From positions 1 to 54,264 of the forward strand of contig QXVZ01029557.1 of NCBI GenBank assembly GCA_008931825.1: DNA of 54,264 nucleotides, in the 5' to 3' direction. A program made the translations under genes and the position numbers. The DNA comes from Phallusia fumigata (Eukaryota > Chordata > Ascidiacea > Phlebobranchia > Ascidiidae). The notes beneath the pieces were generated by a model. It searched no databases and had not been told where the DNA came from. It worked only from the letters and a program-made list of their open reading frames with translations. This document shows, in pieces, positions 10,030 to 20,857 of this stretch. The stretch's first letter is position 1. Every line of letters begins with the position of its first letter.

Positions 10030-12452
10030 ATGGCAAATGAATTTGTTGGGCGCCATGTCAGCATTAACTGTGGACCAGTTCTTGGGTTCTTTCAAGGACA
10101 AATCAGTTCTGTCAATAGTTCCAACCAAGCAATTACCATCAAGGATGCTTACAAAAATGGGTTAAAGTGTTCATGTCCTGAAGTTACCCTTGTGTAAGTA
10201 AAACAAAACACATTTAACTAATAATTAACCTTAAACATATGTATTAGATCTTTTTGTCAATGCAAACATATTATTTTGCACTTTCAGGGCAAGTGATATT
10301 GTGGATCTTAGTATGATTGATGAGCTGATGCAAAACTCTACACCACCTCCCGATAACAGTGTAAAACCTGCAACCAAACAGAAAGGAAAACAATCTGGTA
10401 ATTCAACAAACGCAGCCAAACACCAAGTAAAAGAAAGAAAAAAGGGTTCACAAACAGCATCGCCCCAAACTATGTCACCACCAAGAGTAACGCACAGCTT
10501 TCGCGAACAACGTCATCCATTTGTTAAGGATGGAAGGCCACAAAGTTAGTTGGCTGTTTAGTGCAATACACCATGTGTGTAAAATATCACACAAAACTGT
10601 GTTTTATAGGTGGTCGGCAAAGAATTGACTCCCATAGTGGGATGGATGATTGTTTCAGCATTGATCAGGCAGAACTCAATGAAGATTTTGATTTTGAAAA
10701 GAACCTGGCTCTGTTCGATAAGCAAGCAATGTAAGTTTTATAAACTAATTTATCACCGAGCACAAAACAAAAATATTCCAGTGATATAAACTAAACTGTT
10801 TGTGTTTTTACAGAATGCCAAGCAAAGTAAAAAAGAATAAAACAGTTGCAAAGTACAGACATGATGAAAATGTGCTGGAAAGCAAGCCAACTGTCTATAG
10901 GCAGATTGTCACCAATAGTTCTGAGAAAGGTGTAGCTGAGTATTATACAGGTAAGCTTTTAAACATTATTACAATTGCTAAGAATACCACTTGCGATACT
11001 AACCTGAGCGAATAGCATAAAATTACATGATCAGTTGCAAGTATTTCAACTGCATTAACTTGTTTGTTAGATGCCGGTTTAGTTGTACCGTGCATTTCTT
11101 CAAGCACCCATACAAGGATATGCGAAGCTGCTGAACTGATGGGCATTAGTTATACAAGGCAGTTTGAGGCATTTGCCATTAGTGCAAACCTAATGGCTTT
11201 ATCTGTTGTGGGTGGAAGCAACAGGTAATCTTTTATCCTCGTTTAAACATGTTTCTTTTAAATTTTACCTTGTTGAGAATATATATATTTTTGACTATTG
11301 TTGTGTCGAAACTGCTAGGCTCCATCCACGCAATGCACATCAACGGCCACATGTTGTTGTGTTTACTGGTCCCCACCAGCTTGGAGCACAAGGCATTGCC
11401 ACTGCCAGGCATCTTGCCAATCAGAATGTACAGGTTGAAGTGTTCATGGGGGATTTTGTAAAGGTAAATTAAAACTCCAAGTAAATACCAGTAAACAGCC
11501 ACTTTGATTGTTTGTTTTTGTTTATGTATTTTGTTTTCAGATGCACGATTATATTCAAGATGAATTAAAGTTATTGACATTGACCTCAGCAAGACTAATC
11601 AGTGACGTAAAAGGTAACTTATTCTGTTCAGAGAGTTGACATAGCATTCCCAGCCTGACCATAGAGTTTTGAAAAACTCCATCAGAATCTGTTCCAAATG
11701 TTTTAAAACTATGTAAATCATAACATCTTGATTCCTATTGGTCTCCCATATCTTCTAGATTTGCCAGCCACCCCAATTGATCTGGTGATAGTTGCGATGG
11801 AAGATGAATGTAGTAGCTTCTTTCGTCAGCATGCTTGGTATAAAGCTGCCACTAGGTGGTGTAGCAACAGTATTGCCCCCATCATGTGTTTGTGTCCTCC
11901 CGATNTTGCGATGGAAGATGAATGTAGTAGCTTCTTTCGTCAGCATGCTTGGTATAAAGCTGCCACTAGGTGGTGTAGCAACAGTATTGCCCCCATCATG
12001 TGTTTGTGTCCTCCCGATCATGAGGTAAGCCATTACTATTTCATCAATAAATAAGCTTCTTAAATAAATCAATTTACCAGATCAAAATTCTGGAAGGTAA
12101 TTTGTGTCTTATATGTGGTCAAAATCCCAGAAACGTGAGAAAAAAGTTGCGCATCGTGTATTTTTGAGCCTTGTTAATGAATTCAATGCTTCATCATTGG
12201 CGGGCAACTGATTTCGTTTGTTGCCAGGAAACAGGAAAATTCATGACTTTGATGATTTTTCAGGATTTCAAGCCTATTTTTAATATCAAATGGTCGGTGT
12301 GTTCAATCCTTCCACAATCGCTGCCACAGTCTTTCGGTCTCGTTTATCTCCTCGACATTGGTTTACCTCCAAAGGTTTTTAAGCAAGTCGGCATTACGTA
12401 CCGCTCACCATTTTGCTCCAAACCCTTCATTGCCCTTCACCGCAACCGGTAG
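10030..12452 (+). CDS. EDC3: Enhancer of mRNA-decapping protein 3 (EDC3)
   Basis: Nine plus-strand exons: 10030-10193, 10288-10544, 10610-10730, 10814-10950, 11071-11224, 11319-11463, 11541-11613, 11759-12024, 12264-12452. After removing the artefactual 114-nt copy at 11792-12018 they encode 463 residues (human EDC3 is 508). The N-terminus is an LSm-like domain (GRHVSINCGPVLGFFQGQ ... CSCPEVTLV). The middle is low-complexity and basic and contains the FDF motif DFDFEKNLALFDK near residues 166-178, followed by KYRHDENVLES. The C-terminal YjeF_N domain has DAGLVVPCISS, GGSNRLHPRNAHQRP, GPHQLGAQGIATARHLANQ and DIGLPPKVFKQVGI. EDC3 scaffolds DCP1/DCP2 and DDX6 in P-bodies and stimulates decapping; this follows from family knowledge. 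All introns are GT-AG and in phase. Confidence 0.94.
11792..12018. repeat. In-exon direct copy pair flanking the N at 11905
   Basis: 11792-11904 and 11906-12018 appear identical and lie inside the eighth EDC3 exon. Copy plus N is 114 nt, so the frame stays open and a naive translation shows a 38-residue internal tandem repeat containing one X. Other EDC3 proteins have a single copy of this YjeF_N segment (DLVI ... WYKAA), so one copy is an assembly duplicate. Confidence 0.88.
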
Positions 12453-12523
12453 CGCACCCAGATTGTATAGGGATACTCTGCCAAACTGCCACGTTTCTTT
12501 TTCCTGTTTTGGGTTGATAGCGC

Positions 12524-12682
12524 TTAAAGGCTGATTCACACCAAATGCGTCTACACGGCCAAAGTGTTGTATGTTTGATAGTTAGACTTTGGTCCCGGCT
12601 GGTGTAAGTGTCCCGCTGCTTGCCGCGAGATCAAAAAACCGTACCGCGACCGGTAGACGCATCTGGTGTGAATCAGCCTTAA
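12524..12682. mobile_element. Miniature transposon with TTAA target-site duplication (piggyBac-like MITE)
   Basis: A 151-bp element (12528-12678) has long terminal inverted repeats. The left end reads GGCTGATTCACACCAAATGC and the right end, reverse complemented, reads GGCTGATTCACACCAGATGC, with similarity continuing through GTCTAC. It is flanked on both sides by TTAA (12524-12527 and 12679-12682), the target used by piggyBac-type transposases. No coding capacity. It lies 75 bp after the EDC3 stop, before the first downstream AATAAA I see (near 13051), so it may be part of the EDC3 3' UTR. Confidence 0.85.
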
Positions 12683-14139
12683 CGTTTATGCTACGACAAA
12701 GCCAATTTCGTACATTTGTTGTAGAAGTAGCAATAGCATTACCGTACTACATCTTCGTAAATGAATTGTTTGATGTTAACGTCGCAACTTTTTTTGCGAT
12801 TAAGCATAAAAAATATTGCGCATTTTTGACGAGCTGTGTACGTTAGTAAGTCAACTTTTACAGAACGTCATTTGATAAAGGCGTTTCGTTTGAGTACAAT
12901 AACGATTCTTGTAAGAAGGATAACGAATCACTATACTAGACGTTTTAAAAAAAATTATGATTGTTTAAAGAAACGTGTTTGACTTTATTCGAGTAGCGAA
13001 ATCATTGTGTCGCGCACTTTGTGTCGTTTGCTGCTGTTATATTGCTGTTTAAAATAAACTGAATATCGCCCAATACACTGGTGTTGGTATATGCAAGAGC
13101 AAACGCTGTATTTAGGATGGCAGTCATCTGAACCCTAGAACGAAGACAGAACGCCTCTGAAGCAGTTCTTTTGTTTTACGAAATAGTTTTACACTTCTAA
13201 GAATTTACAATTTCACAGCAAAGAACACGTAGAATAGTTTAAAAAACAAATATGAGCACAGATAAATGCTTGCCGCTGAAACTTATAAAATATAGTTTGT
13301 GTGCAAATACAAAATGTATTTAATTTTGTTTTGAATGCACTTGTTCAAAACCTTGTGCATAAAGTGGCCGTACGTGACGGTTTAAACTTATGCATAATAA
13401 GGCGCATGAAGAGGTATTTTATACCTGCAATAACGATTCATGATACAGTTTTAAACAACCCTTCCGTGGACAGGCAGCAGCTAAAAGATGTAAAAGAATA
13501 AAACAGCAGAAAAACCTTTAAAAAGAAACACCTGTACCCTAAGTCCAAATTGGGCGATAAAATTAAAAAAACGACCAAAAGGACTATTTTGCCAGCACCA
13601 GTACAGAGTACCTATTAAAAGCTAAAAGCCAAAAATCAAATGATTAGACAATATCCAATCCGAAAAATAATAAAGAAAAAAATTGTTTCAAGTTGTCGAT
13701 GATTTATTTTTACAATTGTAATTCATTTGATTTTCCATGACTAGTTTTCTTTTACTTATTTGTAGAAAATTCGTTTTCCAGCATATCAAGCTTTGTTTTT
13801 ATATCACTTGTGAAAACTGGACGAAATCGACATAATTTAATGACTGGCATGAATTATTTTGTGCAGTTTTGTTCGGTAGTAGGCATATTTATTACCGTTG
13901 AAAATAACCTCTATTACGTAGAATAACTTTTTTACAATTATAACGATTTAGTGATTTCCAGATTAAACTGACCAAAAACAAATAAATAAAACCCAAACAA
14001 GCGTTTCGAATGCAACCATTGCTCGCGCGTATTGCGAAATCTAAACCCTAGTCACGTGAATCACCACCGGTAGATCGGTTCGCTTGTTTATACTTTGCGG
14101 TTGCGAGTAGTTAGACACGGTTTAGGATCTAGGTTAGCT
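12683..14139. other. Intergenic region EDC3 to SLCO
   Basis: AT-rich, with no exon that can be supported. An AATAAA near 13051-13056 is the most plausible EDC3 poly(A) signal. The last 100 bp before the SLCO start are more GC-rich and probably contain its promoter/5' UTR. Small open frames (13301-13501, for example) show no family signature. Confidence 0.5.
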
Positions 14140-17100
14140 ATGACGTCAAGGAATGTCAGTTCGCAGTCAAGCATTGGTTCAAGTAAAGGTAAACTAGTTA
14201 CCACACCCCGCAGTAAGCGTCGACGAAGCGTCCTTAATTTGTTGAGTCCAAAAGGAAGGGCTGATGCTTTGTTGGTTCTGTCGCCGGAAGAGCGACCCCA
14301 ACAGGTGGATGATGGACCACCAACGAAGACATTTCACAATGTACTTCGTTTTGTCGTCTTTCTCATCATAATGCATCTTTTCACGAGCATGCTGCTCTTC
14401 TCGGTCAAGGTGATGGAACATTTTTACGCCGAACAAAGGTTTTTGATTGTTCAACAGGCGTGCCCAATAATTAAGCATTAACTTAAAGCTAATTTACACC
14501 TAGCGTCGACAAATATGAAATATTTGCACTGGTTGCTCCGACAACAGATAACTAAGTTGTTCTGTAACCTGACACTTCAAAATAATTCATTTTTGTTTGT
14601 GTTCGACGAAAGTTTATTTTGTAATTAAAAATTAGACGTATGCTACGACCATTGAGAGGCGTTACGGACTTACTGCATCAATAATTGGAACAATCGTTGC
14701 AGCAAGTGATGCAGGACATCTGGCATCACTTTTTCCTTCAGCTCTGGCTGCTTCACGTTTTCCACGGTCAGTATCACCGGCAAAATATTTTGGCGATTGG
14801 AACTGGACACGTTTTTGGCGGTAAATTAAATGAGTTGACGCTAAAATAAACTAACAAAGCAGTTCTGCAAACAAAAATACCAAATAATGCGACACCCAGT
14901 GGCAAGGATGCTCTCAACGCCTTATAAGGCTTAACGGACGAACACAAGCAACATATGCAAGGCGCAACGCAAAGACGAACCAATACCCAGTAGTATAAGG
15001 AACCATGTGTGTGTCGGAGCTCTTTGAAGTTCCCTTTTTTCCCCAGGCCGAGAATCATTGCAGCTGGAGGACTGCTGATGTCTTTCGGAGGTTTCTTGTG
15101 CTGCGCACCACACTTTTTTTGTGGGGCTTACGAGCCGGTGCCGTTGGCGGAGGGCGGCAGCACGGACACAGAGTATGTGCCCCAGCTATGTGCGCAAGTA
15201 AGTGTTGGCTACTGTATGTGAGGGGTGTGGGTCTGTAGGCTGACTCGTGAAGTAGGCAGTAGGAAGTTGCATTTTATTACTCGTTCTAATGTCAGTCTAA
15301 TTTTCAGTCGGAAGATATAGAAAGATCTTATGAGGAGTCCACTTCCAATGATACAATTCACCTCTTTAATTCAAGCGCGTAAGAAAAGGCGTGGTGGTGG
15401 TTTTTGCGCGCATATTTGGATATTGTTTTTGATTCTGTGAGTTTTTGCGCAGAGTGCCCGTTGATCAATACTCCCGTTCCATGTCGTGCAGCAAACGTGG
15501 CTTGGAAGCATTCTTCATCTTTGCCACTTTCATCATCGGATTCGGGGCCGGACCGGTAGTGACGTTGCACTTTTCCTACGTGGACGATTTTGCCCCACCC
15601 TCCAAGTCGCCATTGTTACTCGGTTCGTCTTCTTGAAAACAAAACAAAACAACAGTTTCACAAGACACTTAAACACTCGAGTCTTCTTATTGTTTCAGCT
15701 GCGATCCAAACCTTCTCTGTACTCGGGATCATTTTCAGTTACTCCGCAGCTGGAGCGCTGGGGCGGATATACGTTGACGTCGGTGAGAAAACCGGAATTT
15801 AACGACTGTATGTTAAGAGTAATCGCTGATTGACTTTAAAAGACCTTTTCCGCCGCAGGAAGAATTCCTCTTGCCAACGTGTTTTTAAAATCGGGCGACG
15901 TTCGCTGGGTTGGCGCGTGGTGGCTCGGATTTCTTGTTGCATCCACCGGAGCGCTGTTATGGAGTCTTCCGCTCCTGTACTTCGGTGATGCGGAGGAGTA
16001 TGTGCTGCTAGACGAGACAGGTGCCGAATCTCCGGAAGAAATTTCGGACCGTAAGATACAATTTAATATAAACAGGGCTGTCGTGTTCCTTTTCATTGTA
16101 AAGTTTTCAGGAGATGGTAGTGAACACCGCCATCAGTGTTCGCATCATCGTCCAGTTGGCTACAACTATCACAGTCACCTCAGTCACCACCACCAAAGCA
16201 GTCTTCATCACACTCTTCCCGTGCGGCCAACGAGATACAAGGAAGACACAATAATTGACGAAGGTACAACGATTAACTAAAAAATATTCCCTGCGCATTC
16301 CTAAACGTACAAATTAAAAAAAAACTATTTCGTGCATTTTTAATGTGTGGGCAATTTAACTAGATGTGATTCATCCACTAAAGCACATATTGAAAAATGG
16401 GGCGTTGTTGGTGTCAATTATTTCTACAATTGGCTGGCATTTTCAACCGGTCATGAACGGAACGTTTGTGTTGAAATACCTTCAGCAGGAGTTCGATTTT
16501 TCAGTCGCATCGTCAAGTGTAACAGTCGGTAGGTCAAACGTTATTCCACTTGTTTTAATATGTATTTAAGACAGTTAGGACATGCAATTTTTACATCAGG
16601 TTGCATAATATGGATTCCTGCGTGCCTGGGAATCGTGATGGGTGGTTTCCTCCACTCGCACTTTCGCTGGAACGAGAAACAAGTCTCTTTGTTCCTGGTG
16701 GCGCTGATGGCGATTGCTTGTGTGTGCTACCCAGCCGGTAATTTTAATTGTTTATTTTTATTACATTAAACTTGGATTCTTCTTCAGTCCATTTGTGTTA
16801 AAGGTTGCCCAACACGGCACGTGATCGGGTTGTCGAAAGTCTCGGAAGAAACAGAATCTTGCGCCCATACGTGCAAATGTGGCGACGCAATCTTTAACCT
16901 GGACCCAGTGTGTGGTGCTGATGGACGCACGTACGCCACCCCGTGCCTAGCCGGCTGCGAAAACGTCATCAAAATGGATGAGGAATCTGTAAGTTTAGTT
17001 TTTTTTAGCAAAATGTTTAAAATTACCTTCTATAAAAGTCTGGTTCCTTTTCGCTTTTTGCATGTATTTAAACGAATAAAAGTAACGCCCCTATATCCAT

Positions 17101-19034
17101 TACTTCGAAATTAAGATTAGCATGTTTTGCAATTTGATATCGCTCTTGTTTTCCCATAGGTTTATGATAGCTGTCGGTGCGTCGGCCTGATTAACGACAC
17201 CAGCTTTATGCGGAACGACAGCAACGCCCTGGTGGCCACGGATGGAAGTTGCAGCAGCACGTGAGTGGGGAAGCGCGTATGTTGCCGTACTGTTGCATTT
17301 GTCCCACTGCCAACCAACATATTGTCGATGACAGATGCGACAGACTGCAGTTGCTCGTGTTCCTGGTAAATTTTGTTATACGCGTCCTGGTCTTGAGCAT
17401 GACCTACGTCCCTTATGGCGTTTTCTTGATGCGGAGCGTGCGGCCTACCGACAAAGCTGTCGCGATCGCTGCCAAGGAGATCTTTGGCAAATTGTTAGGT
17501 GGGTCTAGCTCTTCTACTGCTATAAAGCGCCATTAAATAAGCCAAATTAAAATCCTTACAATACACCCGGTTTGGGGTTAAGAGACAAGACATACCCAAT
17601 AAAGATATATTACTCTTCCACACCGTCCCCACTTTGTTAAAAAATGTCAACAAGCATGGATGGTGTAGCTCGCCATGCCGACATTTAAAGCAGCATTGTG
17701 TGGGTTTTCAATTTTGCTAAAGGGTTGTAACATAAATTCAACGTGTAAAATAATGTAAATCTGTCTTATAACCCAGCGTTCGCAATAAGCGTGTAGGGAC
17801 TCAATATGTTTCATTCAAGGCCGACCTTGAATTCTTGCCCGTATAAGGCAACGCCAACTCCCCCCGCAAAAATATGCTTTGGGGATTTGGTCCACGTCAC
17901 ATGATCAAACCGTGCCATGTCCACTGTCGCGGCGACAATGCGGCAGCGGCCTGTTGCCTTTAAAGTCAAATAGTTCCCCCGGAAAGCCCTACAAACGTAA
18001 GTTCCTCCTGCAGAGCATCTTTATCCTGCTCTTGCTATAATGTTTGGCTGCAAGCGTAGCGTGTTGTCGGTTTTACATTCGTTACTACCTGTGCGAACTT
18101 TTTGCAGGTGACATACCTGGCAGCATCTTAGCGGGAAGGCTGTTCGACTCCTGCTGTATGGTATGGTCCAAGGAGACCGCTGGAGGCTGCCAACTGTACG
18201 ACCTTGAGACATTACGTATCAGGTAGAGTGTGCTAGGGGGACGGCAGCTGCTCCAGGTGGCAGCGCCGGTCCTCCCGCCTCCACCGCCCAAAGCGTATTG
18301 CCACAAGTTCTATACGCTATCATCTACCCATCGGTGCATTGTCGCAACATTGTGGTGTATTCGGCTTCGAAACGCCGTTTGGCACGCGCGTTAATTAGGC
18401 CGCGTTCTGGTGTTGGAGGACATTATGCATCTGTGGCTCGCAATTCCACAAGGCTCCGCCGAACATCTGCCAAACCGAATGCTTCTCGGAGCCCTTGGTC
18501 CCATGACTCGGCGGAGTTTCCCTTAATATGCTAAATCGTACAACAAAGACAATTTAAAACGACTTAGTCGTGTCGGAAAACGGGTTTGATCTTCTTTCCT
18601 CTTCTCCTGCTCCCCCTGTCGCTCGCCTGCTGTCGCGTTAATGTGGCACTGGTGCAACATGATTCATCACGAAAAAATTCATGCAACATGTGTGCTTTAA
18701 AAGAGACCTTGACCTACGCCATAATACCAGTTTGTCGCACTAGTAAAATCAGTTTACTGCTGCCTTATACGCCTTTAGAAACCCCATGATCTGAGAGCTC
18801 AGTTTTGCAGATTTTGGCTGCTCAATTTCGTTCCGTCACTCTGTGCTGTCACCGCTTTCTTGTTGTCCATTGTGCTGCTACAGCGACCGTCCAAGGTGTT
18901 GCCCCCGAAAATCTTGATCCACCCGCCCGAAGGTTAGTCATTTTTCCATTGTTTTCCACTAGCTAACCTGTTCGGTATCGCTTTACCTTTGAATAACAAC
19001 TTCACATAACTGTACTGTTTTAGTAAGGCTTTAA
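14140..19034 (+). CDS. Organic anion transporting polypeptide (SLCO/OATP family)
   Basis: Sixteen exons give about 758 residues: 14140-14409 (or to 14403), 14636-14820, 15047-15197, 15308-15378, 15453-15622, 15699-15782, 15859-16050, 16111-16263, 16364-16528, 16600-16737, 16804-16988, 17160-17260, 17335-17498, 18108-18222, 18811-18932, 19024-19034. Phases agree throughout. Diagnostic features are TTIERRYGL in TM2, the OATP signature GDVRWVGAWWLGFL, LKYLQQEFDFS, the extracellular Kazal-like cysteine block (CAHTCKCGDAIFNLDPVCGADG ... CLAGC), IPGSILAGRLFD and the last helix FWLLNFVPSL. OATPs are 12-TM plasma-membrane exchangers of bile salts, conjugated steroids, eicosanoids and drugs; the substrate here is unknown and the subfamily is not resolved. 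The N-terminal 60 residues are basic and Ser-rich. The loop after TM6 has an unusual His-rich exon. The last 3-codon exon and the exon 1 donor are the least certain. Confidence 0.9.
16111..16263 (+). other. Histidine-rich loop exon of the SLCO gene
   Basis: This 153-nt exon encodes about 51 residues with 13 histidines, including HRHQCSHHRP and HSHLSHHHQSSLHH. It lies in the large cytoplasmic loop between TM6 and TM7. It joins its neighbours in phase 1 on both sides, so it could be skipped without a frameshift. Metal or pH sensitivity is only speculation. Confidence 0.7.
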
Positions 19035-19294
19035 CCGGGTGGCGTAAAACTTTTGCGCGCTAAAGCCACCGCTACGTGCCGAAAAGCGACAGTTTTGTTT
19101 TGTTTACTTGTTGTGCGTCGTGTGCAGTATGTGACGCCAATTGGGTGCGCGTTCGATCTCTTTAGCCGCTGTAACTTTGTAGAGGATGTTTCCACGCGGG
19201 ATGAAAACGCCCCGGGTTCTTCCGCCGGCAAAGCAACCTAATCATTGAGCCAACTGGACTTGCAAACCCTCAGTTTTTCTATTCATTGTGTTGC

Positions 19295-19300
19295 AATAAA
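19295..19300 (+). terminator. Candidate poly(A) signal for SLCO
   Basis: AATAAA about 260 bp after the proposed stop codon at 19032-19034, followed by T/G-rich sequence. It fits as the cleavage signal of the transporter transcript. Confidence 0.5.
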
Positions 19301-19967
19301 ATTGTGCATTAAGCCCATTTGCTTGTTTGAGTGCGGCGGAAATTGCAAGCGAGTCTGCTGTGTATATTTTCGCGTATTTCTCCTAGAAGATGCAAACGTG
19401 TCTTCATGGTTTTCAAATTGTTGTGGATGGGGTTTATGACTAAAACGGTTGCACTTTAAGTTAAAGTTAAAATGCTTGGAAAGTGACACAAAATTATGGG
19501 GCTTGGGTCAAGTCTTCTGTGTTTTGCGGTTAGTGATAAAGTGGGGTTATAGCATTCAATATAGGGGATGAGGCAAGGTTGCAAAGTGCAATCGAAGAGC
19601 AGGTGATAAAAAGATTACAATCGTCTAAAAGTGTTCCTCATATAGCCTTGGCGTATAGATCAATCTTAAATTCAATTTTAACTAAACAACTAATTTATTC
19701 TAAGCGCTCCGTTATGGTATTGAATAACCAGAATAATTTTGTAGTGACCAGTTTTTTGTTGTTAAATATTTTATTAAACAAATAAAAGGTAAAAATCGTT
19801 TTTTGGAAATGCACTTTTAAGGGGTAATTTAAATGTTTATCACGCTTGACCAAACAGCTGTTACGCCTAATATCGTGTATAGCAATTAGGAATACAAAAC
19901 AGGCCTTGCATTAATTTTTTCAACGAGAATGGCCTGAAATGTTTTTACAAATAATTTTTATTTAATA
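19301..19967. other. Non-coding spacer after SLCO
   Basis: No exon or RNA gene supported. AT-rich unique sequence up to the first copy of the pair around the N at 20193. Confidence 0.5.
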
Positions 19968-20441
19968 GGTACAAAGTTTGACATAAGGTAGGCATTTAGA
20001 TGACTTATCCAGGCATATCAAGTGTTAAAGCATCGTACCATGGGAATATACGTTTATTCACGTAAATCTGTCGTGGAGAAAATATCCATTAAATTTGTTC
20101 CCGTCTCAGGTAACAACACATCATAGTAACATTTTTGCATACGATTAAACTAATGTTCACCTCATTCGCTAAATAGGTTACCGGTGATGAGTNGGTACAA
20201 AGTTTGACATAAGGTAGGCATTTCGATGACTTTGCCAGGCTAAAAAACGCCACACGTCTTAGTTGCATATCAAGTGTTAAAGCATCGTACCATGGGAATA
20301 TACGTTTATGCACGTAAATCTGTCGTGGTGAAAATATCCATTAACTTTGTTCCCGTCTTAGGTAACAACACATCATAGTAACATTTCATACGATTGAACT
20401 AATGTTCACCCCATTCGCTAAATAGGTTACCGGTGATGAGT
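19968..20441. repeat. Direct copy pair flanking the N at 20193
   Basis: 19968-20192 recurs as 20194-20441. Differences include scattered substitutions and an insertion of roughly 26 bp in the second copy (near 20239-20265). Such an indel between otherwise aligned copies that meet at an N favours two alleles rather than one sequence read twice. Confidence 0.8.
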
Positions 20442-20857
20442 TTTCCAAAAATAGGCTACCGGTGATGAGGATATATGTTTCGAAATTAATCGTCTCTTTT
20501 CCAATGCGTCAAACCCGAATACGCGTGTTCTACATTAAGTAAGGTGATAACCAGTAAGGTGATGGTTTGTAAAAACCAACCCGTTGTCATTGCATTAGAT
20601 CGAATTAATCATACGGTTGCCAAAGAAAAAAATTACTTGTGCCACCAGGCCGGTCTATTTTACTTATACACTTGTTGTTGCTGTGTTGTATTATCACACC
20701 GAGGTTTTTTTTCGGAAAGACTAGTTTAAATGTTTTGTCAATTCTACTTGAAAACAAACCATTTTGATGCAGAGACAAACGATAAGTGAACATAAACAAC
20801 TTCAACCGCGTGGATAGTTGTATTATTTGTCCTGTTTTAACTGTTTGGATATCGAAC

